A program made the position numbers and the translations under genes. From Rhizobium leguminosarum (GTDB taxonomy: Bacteria > Pseudomonadota > Alphaproteobacteria > Rhizobiales > Rhizobiaceae): 64,000 nt of DNA. Position 1 is the stretch's first letter; the number at the start of each line of letters is the position of its first letter. Of this stretch, positions 55,175 through 64,000 are shown in pieces. The notes under the pieces are model-generated. The model saw only the letters and a program-made list of their open reading frames with translations. It was not told the DNA's origin and did no database searches. The DNA lies in contig NZ_MZMU01000003.1 of the NCBI RefSeq assembly GCF_004123835.1, forward strand, positions 124,001 to 188,000, written 5' to 3'.

Positions 55175-56307
55175 GATTCCGCCGGCCGGTCGTCGCCGGC
55201 CTCGGAGCCGGGAGCGGAGTCGCCATCCGCCTTGGCGCGGCGGCGGATCGCGTGGCGCTTGCGGGTGATGCGCAGCCGCTTGATGCGGCGCGGATCGGCA
55301 TCGAGGATGTGGAATTCGAAGCCCGGCAGCGCCTGGACGACCTCGCCGCGCACCGGGATGCGGCCGAGTGCCGAGAAGATCAGGCCGCCCAGCGTATCGA
55401 CCTCGTCGACTTGCTCGCTGATGTCGAAATCCGGCCCGATCGCTTGGGCGATCTCTTCCAGCTCGACGCGGGCGTCGGCGATGAACATGTCCTCGGCGAC
55501 GCGCTTGAACATCACCTCTTCGTCGTCATGTTCGTCGTCAATGTCGCCGACCACCATTTCGACGATGTCTTCATGCGAGGCAAGCCCGTCGGTGCCGCCA
55601 TATTCGTCGATGACGAGCGCCATCTGCGTACGGTTCACCTGCATCCGGCGCAACAGGTCGGACGCCAGCATCGACGGCGGCACGAACAGGATCTTGCGGA
55701 TGATGCCGGCCTCGGCCAGCGTCTTTTGCAGGTCGACGCGGGCGAGATCGAAATTCTGCTTGGCCGAACGCGTGGTCTTCTGGATGTTTTCGGGCGCGAC
55801 CTCGATCGCCGGCACGACGGCGGTCGGTTTCGTCGGGCCGCGGCGCTTGTTGCGCGCCTGCTTGGCGACATAGGAGAGCAGGTCGCGGATATGCACCATG
55901 CCGCGCGGATCGTCGAGCGTATCGGCATAGACAGGCATGCGCGAGCGGCCGGATTCCTCGAAGAGGATCATCAGTTCGCCGATGGTGATGTTCTGGTCGA
56001 CCGCCTCGATATCGGCGCGCGGCACCATCACGTCGGCGACGCGCACTTCGCGAAAGCGCAGGATGTTGTTGAGCATCGCCCGTTCGTCGGGCGAAAAGGC
56101 GTCGTCGCCGGCCGCATCGGTCATCAGCGCGTCGGCGAGATCCTCGCGCAGTCGCGAGCCCTGCTGCGGGCGAAGGATGCGCGCGGCGCGCGACCAGAAG
56201 GATTGTGATCGGCCGGATGGCCGACTACTACTGCCTGCCTCGTCCGAAGAGGAGGATGGCTCGGAGTCCTTGGCGTCTGCCGCCGGCTTCGTCGTAAAGT
56301 CGCTCAT
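55162..56307 (-). CDS. CBS-domain CorC/HlyC-type protein
   Basis: A 381-residue soluble protein of the hemolysin-C/CorC group. Ser-rich N-terminal extension (1-45), two CBS domains (about 90-155 and 205-265, with [12 protein letters not shown] and [14 protein letters not shown]), and a C-terminal transporter-associated domain with [18 protein letters not shown]. CorC homologues influence Mg/Co efflux; function here is inferred. An insert between the CBS domains ([14 protein letters not shown]) is rhizobial. It overlaps ybeY by 4 bp. Confidence 0.88.
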   Translation of the reverse strand: MSDFTTKPAADAKDSEPSSSSDEAGSSSRPSGRSQSFWSRAARILRPQQGSRLREDLADALMTDAAGDDAFSPDERAMLNNILRFREVRVADVMVPRADIEAVDQNITIGELMILFEESGRSRMPVYADTLDDPRGMVHIRDLLSYVAKQARNKRRGPTKPTAVVPAIEVAPENIQKTTRSAKQNFDLARVDLQKTLAEAGIIRKILFVPPSMLASDLLRRMQVNRTQMALVIDEYGGTDGLASHEDIVEMVVGDIDDEHDDEEVMFKRVAEDMFIADARVELEEIAQAIGPDFDISEQVDEVDTLGGLIFSALGRIPVRGEVVQALPGFEFHILDADPRRIKRLRITRKRHAIRRRAKADGDSAPGSEAGDDRPAESTAN

Positions 56308-56819
56308 GGTTCCATTTTAAGGTCTTGACCCTCGTAGGGATCAGATAGGCCGAGCTGCGCCAAAATGCGAGTCTCCAACCCCTCCATAATTTCGGCTTCG
56401 GCACTATTCATATGGTCGTAGCCGAGAAGATGCAAGAAACCGTGCACCAGAAGATGGGTCAGGTGGTCGTCGAAACTCTTTTCGAGCTCGGCCGCTTCCC
56501 GCTCCAGCGTCTCCCGGGCGATGATGATGTCGCCGAGCATCGGGCCGGGCATCTTGCCGGGCTGAACCGGAAAGGCCGGAAAGGAGAGCACGTTGGTCGC
56601 CTTGTCCTTGCCGCGCCACTCGGCGTTGATATCCTGGATCGAGGCATCGTCGGTGAAAACAAGCGAAACCTCGGGCGGCATCGTCGGGAAGGGCTGCTTC
56701 TCGCTGTCGCGGAGATAGACCACTGCTGCGCCGAGCACGCGTTCGCAAAACGACAGCAGCGTCTCCTCGCCGGGCCAGCCGATGTCCTCGACGCTGATCT
56801 GGATGTCGAGTTCGGCCAT
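56304..56819 (-). CDS. ybeY: Endoribonuclease YbeY (16S rRNA maturation)
   Basis: Single-strand-specific zinc endoribonuclease needed for 16S rRNA 3'-end maturation and ribosome quality control; 171 residues. The zinc motif [14 protein letters not shown] is intact, preceded by the conserved Arg in [17 protein letters not shown]. It overlaps phoH by 1 bp and the CBS gene by 4 bp, forming the classic phoH-ybeY-corC-lnt cluster. Confidence 0.95.
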   Translation of the reverse strand: MAELDIQISVEDIGWPGEETLLSFCERVLGAAVVYLRDSEKQPFPTMPPEVSLVFTDDASIQDINAEWRGKDKATNVLSFPAFPVQPGKMPGPMLGDIIIARETLEREAAELEKSFDDHLTHLLVHGFLHLLGYDHMNSAEAEIMEGLETRILAQLGLSDPYEGQDLKMEP

Positions 56820-57868
56820 TAGCCCTGCCGGCTGACGTCTTCGGCGACGGCATAGGTGGAATCATAGGCCCTGACGATGCGCCCGACCAGCGGGTGGCGG
56901 ACGACGTCGGTATCCGTGAAGCGCACGATCGAGATGCCTTCGACGCCGTTCAGAAGCTGCAAGGCCTCGACGAGGCCGGATTTGACGCCGCGCGGCAGAT
57001 CGATCTGGCTCGGGTCGCCGGTGACGATCATCCGCGCATTTTCGCCGAGACGCGTCAGGAACATCTTCATCTGCATCGACGTCGTGTTCTGCGCTTCGTC
57101 GAGGATGATGGCGGCATTGGCGAGCGTGCGGCCGCGCATGAAGGCGAGCGGCGCGATTTCGATGACGCCGGCGGTGATCGCCCGGTCGACCTTGTCGGCA
57201 GGGATCATGTCATAGAGTGCGTCATAGAGCGGGCGAAGATAGGGATCGACTTTTTCCTTCATGTCCCCGGGCAGGAAGCCGAGGCGCTCGCCGGCCTCGA
57301 CGGCCGGGCGCGACAGGATGATCTTTTCGACAGCGCCGCGCTCCAAGAGCTGGGCGGCATGGGCGACGGCGAGATAGGTCTTGCCGGTGCCGGCCGGGCC
57401 GACGCCGAAGACAAGCTCGGCGCGTTCCAGCGCCCTGATATAGGCGTCCTGGGTTGGCGTGCGGGCGATGATCGTCTTCTTGCGGGTGGAAACCTGCGCC
57501 ATCGTCAGCTTGGCCTTGCGCTCCATGGTCGGCAGGCTGAGCTGATCGTCGGCAGCGACCGCCATGCGGATTGCACCCTCGACGTCGGATCGTTCCACGC
57601 TGCCGCCTTTCTGAAGTTTTTCATAGAGATAGTCGAGCGTGCGCCGCGCCTGATTGGTGGTCACGATATCGCCGGTGATGACGACCGAATTGCCGCGTGC
57701 CCGCGCATCGATGTTCAGCCGTTGCTCGAGCAGCTTGAGGTTTTGGTCGAATTGACCAAAGAGCTCGCTGGCGAACCGGTTGTTCTCGAACGTCAGGACG
57801 AAGTGATTGGTATCGCTCGGCGTGCGGGGGTGGCGCGGTGAAGAAGAAACCAATTCTTGTCCGTTCAA
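56819..57868 (-). CDS. phoH: PhoH-like ATPase
   Basis: A 349-residue PhoH/YbeZ-type ATPase with an N-terminal KH-like region. Walker [12 protein letters not shown], Walker [12 protein letters not shown], and the downstream [13 protein letters not shown] sensor. In other bacteria YbeZ cooperates with YbeY in RNA metabolism, consistent with the adjacent ybeY. It is separated from miaB by 18 bp. Confidence 0.93.
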   Translation of the reverse strand: MNGQELVSSSPRHPRTPSDTNHFVLTFENNRFASELFGQFDQNLKLLEQRLNIDARARGNSVVITGDIVTTNQARRTLDYLYEKLQKGGSVERSDVEGAIRMAVAADDQLSLPTMERKAKLTMAQVSTRKKTIIARTPTQDAYIRALERAELVFGVGPAGTGKTYLAVAHAAQLLERGAVEKIILSRPAVEAGERLGFLPGDMKEKVDPYLRPLYDALYDMIPADKVDRAITAGVIEIAPLAFMRGRTLANAAIILDEAQNTTSMQMKMFLTRLGENARMIVTGDPSQIDLPRGVKSGLVEALQLLNGVEGISIVRFTDTDVVRHPLVGRIVRAYDSTYAVAEDVSRQG

Positions 57869-57886
57869 GCGGTCGGGCTCCTTGGG

Positions 57887-59308
57887 TTAGACCGCAGCCT
57901 CTGCGCGTTCGGCAAACAGGCTGTTTGTTCCGGTCCCTGTGATTCGCACTTTAATAATGTCACCGATTTGCGATGCTTTTGCATCAACATTCACTGATTG
58001 AAGCCAGGGAGAACGTCCGATTAGTTGTTCCGGCATGCGACCGGGCTTTTCGAGCAACAGGTCGATCTCTTTGCCGATGCAGGATTCGGCAAATTCCTGC
58101 TGCTGCTTCATGAGAAGCATTTGCAGGCGTTCCAGCCGTTCTGCCTTGATCTCTTCCGGCACCTGGTCCTTCAGCTCCGCGCCGGGCGTGCCCGGCCGTG
58201 TCGAGTATTTGAACGAGAAGGCCTGTGCATAACGGACCTCCTCCACAAGTCTCAATGTATCCTTAAAATCCTCATCTGTCTCCCCCGGAAAGCCGGTGAT
58301 GAAATCGCCCGACAGCGCAATGTCGGGCCGCACCGTGCGAATGCGCTCGATCAGTGCCAGATATTCGGCCGCCGTGTGGCGCCGGTTCATCGCTTTCAGG
58401 ATGCGGTCGGAGCCCGATTGCACCGGCAGGTGCAGATAGGGCATCAGCGCGCTGAGGTCGCGATGGGCATTGATCAGCCGGTCGTCCATGTCGCGCGGAT
58501 GGCTTGTGGTATAGCGCAGCCGCGCAAGGCCGGGGATCTCGGCCAGCCGGTAGAGAAGGTCGCCGAGGCTCCATGCCTCGCCCTGGCTCCCGGCGCCGTG
58601 CCAGGCGTTGACGTTCTGCCCGAGCAGGGTGATCTCGCGCACCCCGCTGTCGACAAGCTTTTCAGCTTCCTCGACGATCTGGGAAACCGGCCGCGACACT
58701 TCCGAGCCGCGTGTATAGGGCACGACACAGAAGGTGCAGAATTTGTCGCAGCCCTCCTGCACCGTCAGGAAGGCGGTGACGCCGCGGGCGCGGATCCTTC
58801 GGCTCTCGGCGATCGGCAGATGCTCGAATTTGTCCTCGATCGCATATTCGGTATCGACGACGCGCTGGCCTTGTTTGGCCCGGCGCAGCGCCTCCGGCAG
58901 GCGGTGATAGGTCTGCGGGCCGATGACGACGTCGACGGCGGGTGCGCGGCGCAGGATCTCCTCGCCTTCGGCCTGGGCGACGCAGCCGGCAACGCCGATC
59001 ATCATCTCCCGGCCATCCGCCGCCTTCTTCTTTTTCATCTCGCGCAGCCGCCCGAGCGCCGAATAGACCTTCTCGGCCGCCTTCTCGCGGATATGGCAGG
59101 TATTGAGGAGAACGAGGTCCGCCTCTTCCATATCTTCAGTCGGCTCATAGCCGTCGCGGGCAAGCGCATCGCTCATGCGCATGGAATCGTAGACGTTCAT
59201 CTGACAGCCATAGGTCTTGATGAAGACCTTGCGGCTGTTGCTGCCGTCTCGGAGGCTGTCGCTGGGAATTGCCTCGGGGGCCTGGAGAAGGGCGCTGTCC
59301 TGTGTCAT
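57887..59308 (-). CDS. miaB: tRNA-2-methylthio-N6-dimethylallyladenosine synthase
   Basis: Radical SAM methylthiotransferase of 473 residues with two iron-sulfur clusters. N-terminal cluster cysteines in [15 protein letters not shown] and AGCVAQ; radical SAM motif [18 protein letters not shown]-terminal TRAM domain. Modifies A37 of tRNAs reading UNN codons. Confidence 0.95.
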   Translation of the reverse strand: MTQDSALLQAPEAIPSDSLRDGSNSRKVFIKTYGCQMNVYDSMRMSDALARDGYEPTEDMEEADLVLLNTCHIREKAAEKVYSALGRLREMKKKKAADGREMMIGVAGCVAQAEGEEILRRAPAVDVVIGPQTYHRLPEALRRAKQGQRVVDTEYAIEDKFEHLPIAESRRIRARGVTAFLTVQEGCDKFCTFCVVPYTRGSEVSRPVSQIVEEAEKLVDSGVREITLLGQNVNAWHGAGSQGEAWSLGDLLYRLAEIPGLARLRYTTSHPRDMDDRLINAHRDLSALMPYLHLPVQSGSDRILKAMNRRHTAAEYLALIERIRTVRPDIALSGDFITGFPGETDEDFKDTLRLVEEVRYAQAFSFKYSTRPGTPGAELKDQVPEEIKAERLERLQMLLMKQQQEFAESCIGKEIDLLLEKPGRMPEQLIGRSPWLQSVNVDAKASQIGDIIKVRITGTGTNSLFAERAEAAV

Positions 59309-59357
59309 GGCGCGCTATTTAGTGGTTTTTGCCGCCCGAGAAAATCGAAATCTTGTT

Positions 59358-60155
59358 TCAGGAGATTTCCCGCCCGCGCAAGCGGCTGTTCAGGAGGTTG
59401 CGGATGCGCAAGGCGATCGTCGCGCTCACCTCCTTGCGGCTGGTCTCACTGCGATAATCCACCGCCTCGCCGAAGGAAACTTCGGCGTCGATGGCGCCGC
59501 AGCGCACGATGTCGAGGAGGTGCGGCAGCAGCTCGATATCACCCGGCCAGGCGGCGAGCGGCCGGTGATAGCGCCCCATGGCGATGCCGTGCACCCTGGT
59601 ATAGGCAACCGCCACCGGCTGCACCACGACGGTTCCCGTCGGCGAATAAGGCACCGCCATCGCCGCGGCGCCGAACAGCGAGGACTTGACCTCGAGCAGC
59701 CGGTTGCCGTCCGAGGTCGTCCCTTCCGGGAAGAGCACGACGATCTCACCGTCTGCCATACGCCCGGCGATCTCGTTTGCCTGATGACCGGTCTTGCGCC
59801 GCTCCTCGCGCACGACGAAGACGCTCTTCTGCAGCTTGGCAAGCGTGCCGAAGATCGGCCAGTCGCTGACCTCGATCTTGGCGATGAAGACGACGTCGGC
59901 AACGGCCGACATCACCATGATATCCAGCCAGGAGGAATGGTTGGAGCAGAGCATCAGCGGCCGGCGATTTTCCAGCTTGCCCGTGACGCGGACGCGGATG
60001 CCGAGGCAATAGCAGACGATCCGGTGCCAGGCGCGCGGAAGCCGGCGGCGCAGCCGCCAGTCGAACCGCAGCGCCAATACCTGCAGCGGCATGAGCACGA
60101 TGCTGACGGCGAGGATGACGACCGCGGCGAAGGCGATGCGCAGCCAGGCGATCAA
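59358..60155 (-). CDS. plsC: 1-acyl-sn-glycerol-3-phosphate acyltransferase-type enzyme
   Basis: A 265-residue PlsC-family acyltransferase. N-terminal membrane helix (AWLRIAFAAVVILAVSIVL), acyltransferase motif NHSSWLD (H-x4-D) and the FPEGTTSDGN block. PlsC makes phosphatidic acid; rhizobia also carry paralogues for ornithine lipids (OlsA), so the exact acceptor is not certain from sequence. It lies between miaB and fur, all on the minus strand. Confidence 0.87.
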   Translation of the reverse strand: MIAWLRIAFAAVVILAVSIVLMPLQVLALRFDWRLRRRLPRAWHRIVCYCLGIRVRVTGKLENRRPLMLCSNHSSWLDIMVMSAVADVVFIAKIEVSDWPIFGTLAKLQKSVFVVREERRKTGHQANEIAGRMADGEIVVLFPEGTTSDGNRLLEVKSSLFGAAAMAVPYSPTGTVVVQPVAVAYTRVHGIAMGRYHRPLAAWPGDIELLPHLLDIVRCGAIDAEVSFGEAVDYRSETSRKEVSATIALRIRNLLNSRLRGREIS

Positions 60156-60182
60156 ATGCTGGTCTCCCGGGCTGCCATTGCT

Positions 60183-60611
60183 TCAGAGATCTTCTTTCTT
60201 CAGCGGAACGCCGTAGAGCTCCAGCCGGTGGTCGACCAGTCGGAAGCCGTGCTCGCGGGCGATGCGCTCCTGCAGCGCCTCGATCTCCGGCGAGCGGAAT
60301 TCGATGACCGTGCCGGTCTTCAGGTCGATGAGATGGTCGTGATGTTCTTCCGGCACCGTTTCGTAGCGCGAGCGCCCGTCGCGGAAGTCGTGGCGTGCGA
60401 TAATGCCGGCATCCTCGAACAGTTTCACGGTGCGATAGACGGTCGAGATCGAGATCTTCGCATCGACTTTCACCGAGCGGCGGTAGAGTTCTTCGACGTC
60501 GGGATGGTCTTCCGAGTCTTCCAGGATGCGCGCGATCACGCGGCGCTGCTCGGTCATGCGCATGCCGCGTTCGGTGCAAAGCTCCTCAAGGGTCTTGGCT
60601 ACATCAGTCAT
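60183..60611 (-). CDS. fur: Fur-family metalloregulator (Mur in rhizobia)
   Basis: A 142-residue Fur-family repressor. Start ATG 60609-60611 (MTDVAKTLEEL) is preferred over the ORF start 33 bp further upstream. Winged helix MRMTEQRRVIARIL, metal site HHDHLIDLKTG, and ISISTVYRTVKLFEDAG. The zinc CxxC pair of many Fur proteins is missing from the C-terminus, as in rhizobial Fur. In Rhizobium this orthologue is reported to be manganese-responsive (Mur). Confidence 0.9.
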   Translation of the reverse strand: MTDVAKTLEELCTERGMRMTEQRRVIARILEDSEDHPDVEELYRRSVKVDAKISISTVYRTVKLFEDAGIIARHDFRDGRSRYETVPEEHHDHLIDLKTGTVIEFRSPEIEALQERIAREHGFRLVDHRLELYGVPLKKEDL

Positions 60612-60693
60612 CGCCGGCCTATAGAGATATTCGTGTTTCGACAACGCCGCACGGCATTTGCGCCGGCCTGCATGTTATCTCGCTGCCAGGGAA

Positions 60694-61194
60694 CTACCGA
60701 AGAACGCGCTTCATGACAAGCGCCGTGGAGAGGGCGCCGTTTTCTTGTTTGTAGTAACCCTGACGTTCGCCGACCTTTTCGAAGCCGAGCTTGCGGTAGA
60801 GGCCAAGCGCTGCCGTATTGCCGTTGTCGACCTCGAGAAACATGCTCTCGCCGCCGCGCGACCGCGCTTCCCGCATCGCCGCCTGCATCAGCCGCCAGCC
60901 AAGCCCGGCACGGGCGACCTTCGCCTGCACGGCAATGGTCAGGATCTCCGCCTCGCCGGCGACATGGCGGGCGAGGATGAACCCCGGAAGCGGCTTTTTC
61001 AGGATGGCATTGGTCTGGCGCGCGACGAAGCCGAAGACGGTATCCTGCATCAGCAGTCCGTGAAATTCACCGTCGCCCCAGGGCCGGGCGAACCGCTCAC
61101 CGTGCAGGACGGCGACATCGCGGCAATCCTCGCGCTCCATGGCGATGATCTCGAATTCCGGTTTCAGCGTCAGATAGGCTTCCAGCATCGTCAT
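60694..61194 (-). CDS. rimI: Ribosomal-protein-alanine N-acetyltransferase
   Basis: GNAT enzyme of 166 residues that acetylates the N-terminal alanine of S18. Core AKVARAGLGWRLMQAAM (acetyl-CoA loop) and the LEVDNGNTAALGLYRKLGFE motif are typical. It overlaps tsaB by 4 bp, the usual bacterial tsaB-rimI pairing. Confidence 0.92.
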   Translation of the reverse strand: MTMLEAYLTLKPEFEIIAMEREDCRDVAVLHGERFARPWGDGEFHGLLMQDTVFGFVARQTNAILKKPLPGFILARHVAGEAEILTIAVQAKVARAGLGWRLMQAAMREARSRGGESMFLEVDNGNTAALGLYRKLGFEKVGERQGYYKQENGALSTALVMKRVLR

Positions 61195-61853
61195 ACTCGT
61201 CGCGCCATCGCGTATCCGGCCTGCGGCTTGGCATCGGGTCCGCGCAGATAAAGAGGCTTTGGCTTTCCGGCATCGGGGGAGGCGGCAGCGCCCAGGCGCG
61301 CCACGACGGAGATCGGGAACCTGTTGGTGTGATCGCCGAGGGCGTCGGCCTTGAGAAGGGGCGTCGCCGAACCGGTGATCTCGCCGTCGAAGCCGGCAGC
61401 ATATGCCTGCGCTTCCGCAACGCTGACTACCCGTGGCGCGTCGAGCGGCGAACCGTCGGCCGCGAAGGACTGGAGGTAGATCTCGTCCCGCTTGGCATCC
61501 ATCGCCGCCAGCACGGCGCGATGAGGCGTCTTGTCGCGCTGGGCTGATGCCATGACTTCGAGCGTGGTGACGCCGACGGCCGGCACATTGAGGGAAAGCG
61601 CAAAACCGCGGGCTGCGGCAACGCCGACGCGGATACCGGTAAAGGAGCCGGGACCGATGGTGACGGCAAGGCGATCAATATCCGAAAGGGCCAGTCCCGC
61701 CTGATCGAGTGCACGATCGACGATACCAATCAGATGTTCAGCATGCCCCTTGCCGATCATGTCCGATGCCTCCCCCAGCATCGTATCCCCGCCGCTGTCA
61801 TAGACGGCGGCAGCGCAGTCCACACCCGCCGTGTCGAGCGCCAGAATGATCAT
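61191..61853 (-). CDS. tsaB: tRNA threonylcarbamoyladenosine biosynthesis protein TsaB
   Basis: A 220-residue ASKHA-fold scaffold partner of TsaD in t6A37 synthesis. N-terminal ILALDTAGVDCAAAVYD and the AVTIGPGSFTGIRVGVAAARG segment are diagnostic. TsaB lacks catalytic metal residues and serves as the dimer partner. Confidence 0.94.
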   Translation of the reverse strand: MIILALDTAGVDCAAAVYDSGGDTMLGEASDMIGKGHAEHLIGIVDRALDQAGLALSDIDRLAVTIGPGSFTGIRVGVAAARGFALSLNVPAVGVTTLEVMASAQRDKTPHRAVLAAMDAKRDEIYLQSFAADGSPLDAPRVVSVAEAQAYAAGFDGEITGSATPLLKADALGDHTNRFPISVVARLGAAASPDAGKPKPLYLRGPDAKPQAGYAMARRV

Positions 61854-61941
61854 GCCATCAATTTCCGAATAAACCAGTGTCGCCTATCGATAAATCCGTT
61901 CGGCCGAACCTGAGATGAACGGCTGGACGAATTCAGGATTT

Positions 61942-62508
61942 TTAAGCGGCAATCACTTCCTGCACTTCCGGAACGAAATGGCGCAGCAGGTTCTGGACGC
62001 CGTGCTTCAGCGTTGCCGTCGAAGACGGGCAGCCGGCGCAGGAACCCTTCATGTTCAGATAGACCTTGCCATCCTTGAAGCCGCGGAAGGTGATGTCGCC
62101 CCCGTCCTGGGCAACGGCCGGGCGCACGCGGGTCTCCAGAAGCTCCTTGATGGTCAGCACGATCGATTCATCGCCTTCGTCGAAGAATTCGTCGCCGGCA
62201 TCGGCGTCTTCGGAAAGGATGGAGGCATCGCCCATGACCGGCTTGCCGGACATGAAGTGCTCCATGATCGAGCCTAATATAGCCGGCTTAAGATGCTGCC
62301 AGTCGGCATTGTCCTTGGAGACGGAAATGAAATCATAGCCGAAATAGACGCCGGTGACGCCTGATATTTCGAACAGGCGGGCAGCGAGCGGCGAAGCTTG
62401 AGCCTCCTCAGTGCTGCGGAACTCGGCGGTGCCGTTTTCCATCACCACCTTGCCCGGCAGGAACTTCTGCGTGGCGGGGTTCGGTGTGGCTTCGGTCTGA
62501 ATGAACAT
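61942..62508 (-). CDS. NifU-like Fe-S cluster carrier (NfuA type)
   Basis: A 188-residue scaffold/carrier that binds a [4Fe-4S] cluster between two subunits. N-terminal NFU domain (MFIQTEATPNPATQKFLPG) and C-terminal NifU domain with the cluster CxxC in KGSCAGCPSS. Start ATG 62506-62508 follows GGAGAA; an ATG four codons upstream is less well placed. The acidic linker (EDADAGDEFFDEGDE) is typical of alphaproteobacteria. Confidence 0.92.
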   Translation of the reverse strand: MFIQTEATPNPATQKFLPGKVVMENGTAEFRSTEEAQASPLAARLFEISGVTGVYFGYDFISVSKDNADWQHLKPAILGSIMEHFMSGKPVMGDASILSEDADAGDEFFDEGDESIVLTIKELLETRVRPAVAQDGGDITFRGFKDGKVYLNMKGSCAGCPSSTATLKHGVQNLLRHFVPEVQEVIAA

Positions 62509-62616
62509 CTGGTTCTCCATGCGGCCGGCCCATGGTCTCGGCCGTCTTTAGAATGCTTCAAAAGAAGATAAGCCGATTGACGGCTCTAATCAAGAGACTT
62601 GCACTCAAGAAAAGCC

Positions 62617-62666
62617 AGAACAGGATGATTTTAGGCCGGGTCGGCCTAAAATCTGAATCCTGTTCT
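62617..62666. repeat. GGATGATTT...AAATCTGAA palindromic repeat, copy 2
   Basis: AGAACAGGAT...ATCCTGTTCT outer arms (10 bp, perfect) with an inner GATTTTAGGCC/GGCCTAAAATC stem. Same family as 50063-50108. Confidence 0.8.
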
Positions 62667-62679
62667 ACATTATATAGTT

Positions 62680-62729
62680 AGAGCATGATGTCGTCCGAAA
62701 ACCGCTCACACTTTTCGGCATCATGCTCT
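62680..62729. repeat. AGAGCATGATG palindromic repeat overlapping a stop codon
   Basis: AGAGCATGATG (62680-62690) pairs with CATCATGCTCT (62719-62729), with an inner CCGAAAA/TTTTCGG stem. Its right end contributes to the TAG of the Usp gene. A related partial copy lies at 35040-35079. Confidence 0.78.
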
Positions 62730-63219
62730 AGCAGAGGGCGTCGATTTCCTCGTTGGTCAGCGTATCCGGCAGCACGGTGACCGGGATCGGAAACGCCGCC
62801 GCGCGGCCGGCGACCGAGGAGACCAGCGGCCCTGGACCTTCCTTCGCCGAACCGGCGGCCAGAACCAGGATCGCCACATCGCGGTCTTCCTCGATCACGG
62901 CGTTGATCTGTTCGGCAGCACCGCCCTCGCGGATGACGACCTCAGGCTCGATGCCGATCGTCTCGCGCACGATCTGGGCGATCTTGGCAACGACCGCCTC
63001 GGCCTCCTCACGCGCTTCGGCCCGCATGATCTCTTCGACGCCGAGCCATTGCTGGAAATCCCCATCGGGGATCACATAGAGCAGCACCAGCCCGCCATTG
63101 GAATTCTTCGCCCGCCGGCCGGCATAATGAACGGCGCGTTGGCATTCGGGTGTGCCGTCAATCACCGCCATGAATTTGCGGCGATGACCTTCGAGCCGTG
63201 AGAGTCGCTTCGATACCAT
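62728..63219 (-). CDS. Universal stress protein (UspA fold)
   Basis: A 163-residue single-domain Usp protein. KFMAVIDGTPECQRAVHYA starts the fold near residue 15, and the C-terminal part (VLAAGSAKEGPGPLVSSVAGR) replaces the usual ATP loop G-x2-G-x9-G-S/T with a similar Gly/Ser pattern, so ATP binding is possible but not certain. Monocistronic. Confidence 0.85.
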   Translation of the reverse strand: MVSKRLSRLEGHRRKFMAVIDGTPECQRAVHYAGRRAKNSNGGLVLLYVIPDGDFQQWLGVEEIMRAEAREEAEAVVAKIAQIVRETIGIEPEVVIREGGAAEQINAVIEEDRDVAILVLAAGSAKEGPGPLVSSVAGRAAAFPIPVTVLPDTLTNEEIDALC

Positions 63220-63326
63220 GGCGCGGACTCTGACACCCGAAGCGGAAAATTTGCAAGTCCAGTTTTGCTCTGATGCCCCAGAAGAAATCCCCTTACTCCC
63301 CTGGCGGGGAAAAGGGGAGATCTATC

Positions 63327-64000
63327 TCAATAGAGGAAGCCGATGACGTCGCGCACCTGGCGCATCGTCACCTCTGCGCGTCCCCTTGCGCGCTCGCCGC
63401 CCTTGCGCAGGATCGCGTCGATATGGCTGGTATCGTCCATCAGCCGGCGCATTTCGCCGGTGATCGGCGCGAGCACGTTGATCGCCAGGTCGACCAGCGC
63501 CGGCTTGAAGACGGAGAATTGCTGGCCGCCGAATTCGGCAAGCACGTCCGCCTTCGACTTGTCGGCGAGTGCGGCATAGATCGCCACCAGATTGTCGGCT
63601 TCCGGACGGCCCTGCAGCCCGTCGATCTCGCTCGGCAAGCCGTCAGGATCGGTCTTGGCCTTGCGGATCTTCTTCGAGATCGCGTCCTCGTCGTCCATCA
63701 GGTTGATGCGCGAGAGATCGGAGGGGTCCGACTTCGACATTTTCTTGGTGCCGTCGCGCAACGACATGACGCGCGGTGCCGGTCCGCCGATCAACGGCTC
63801 GACCATCGGGAAATAGGCATGCACCGGCTCGTTGCCGACGGTGATGTCGACGCCGTAGCCGGTCCTGCTGATATGCTCGGCATAATCGAGGTTGAACTTC
63901 ATCGCGATGTCGCGGGCAAGCTCCAGATGCTGCTTCTGGTCCTCACCAACAGGCACATGGGTGGCGCGATAGACGAGAATGTCGGCAGCCATCAGGCTCG
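63327..64000 (-). CDS. trpS: Tryptophanyl-tRNA synthetase (5' end outside window)
   Basis: Class I aminoacyl-tRNA synthetase. Only the C-terminal two-thirds lies here: the frame is open to the last base, giving [20 protein letters not shown], and runs off the window. The catalytic KMSKSDPS loop is present, followed by the TrpRS C-terminal helical domain. The missing part includes the N-terminal HIGH-type motif. Confidence 0.95.
   Translation of the reverse strand, partial: SLMAADILVYRATHVPVGEDQKQHLELARDIAMKFNLDYAEHISRTGYGVDITVGNEPVHAYFPMVEPLIGGPAPRVMSLRDGTKKMSKSDPSDLSRINLMDDEDAISKKIRKAKTDPDGLPSEIDGLQGRPEADNLVAIYAALADKSKADVLAEFGGQQFSVFKPALVDLAINVLAPITGEMRRLMDDTSHIDAILRKGGERARGRAEVTMRQVRDVIGFLY

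Noticed and set aside
63288..63321. Fifth copy of the CTTCTCCCC repeat near trpS
   Set aside because: Only a short, imperfect TCCCCTGGCGGGGA hairpin remains; too little to call a copy.

Overview
The window reads as chromosomal DNA of a Rhizobium species of the R. leguminosarum/R. etli type. The support is GC-rich alphaproteobacterial codon usage, rhizobial gene neighbourhoods (rpsT-dnaA; metK-XRE regulator-lnt-CBS protein-ybeY-phoH-miaB-plsC-fur-rimI-tsaB-nfuA-usp-trpS), and several families of palindromic intergenic repeats typical of Rhizobiaceae, including a RIME1-like element. I saw no tRNA, rRNA, CRISPR array or prophage.

Layout. 1-9.1 kb: end of a ComM/YifB ATPase gene, a DUF4037 gene bracketed by two direct copies of a palindromic repeat, cysK, a LysE exporter, dps, an EamA transporter divergent from an Lrp-type regulator, a 658-bp inverted-repeat element inserted at the end of that regulator, a GNAT gene and dut. 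9.2-25.7 kb: prfC, then many small regulator/target pairs (LysR-GST, Lrp-RidA, LysR-SDR, LysR-MFS-VOC, GntR-MFS), with an S10 peptidase, a class II amidotransferase, coaBC and a VapBC pair. 25.7-33.4 kb: a catabolic gene block on the minus strand. 33.4-48.9 kb: core genes (ubiB, ubiE, mutM, an enoyl-CoA hydratase, rpsT, dnaA, hemW, rdgB, rph, hrcA, grpE) and a heat-regulated Hsp20-DUF1150 pair. 49-50.8 kb: a small accessory patch (AAC(6')-like GNAT, DUF2277, C39-like protease fold). 50.8-64 kb: a co-oriented housekeeping block from trmB-metK to trpS, which runs off the window.

The most notable gene set is 25.7-33.4 kb. It encodes a histidine-ammonia-lyase homologue whose MIO-forming Ala-Ser-Gly is replaced by Cys-Ala-Asp, a hydantoinase-like amidohydrolase, an M20 N-carbamoyl amino acid hydrolase, a DUF917 protein, and a urocanase homologue whose active-site Cys is Ala. 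These are the five activities expected for degradation of ergothioneine or S-methyl-ergothioneine to glutamate: lyase, (thio)urocanate hydratase, thiohydantoin desulfurase, hydantoinase and carbamoylglutamate hydrolase. Ordinary histidine utilisation is a poor fit. The substrate is my inference.

Other signals worth following are: a 658-bp element with 26-bp terminal inverted repeats, an 8-bp target duplication, many internal TTTGCGAC-type motifs and a small passenger gene, whose end now supplies the stop codon of the Lrp regulator; a ROSE-type RNA thermometer with an RpoH-like promoter before the hsp20 gene; a perfect 47-bp palindrome over the start of the GntR regulator; and a short unannotated transcript unit (23-codon ORF plus terminator) at 17.69-18.0 kb.
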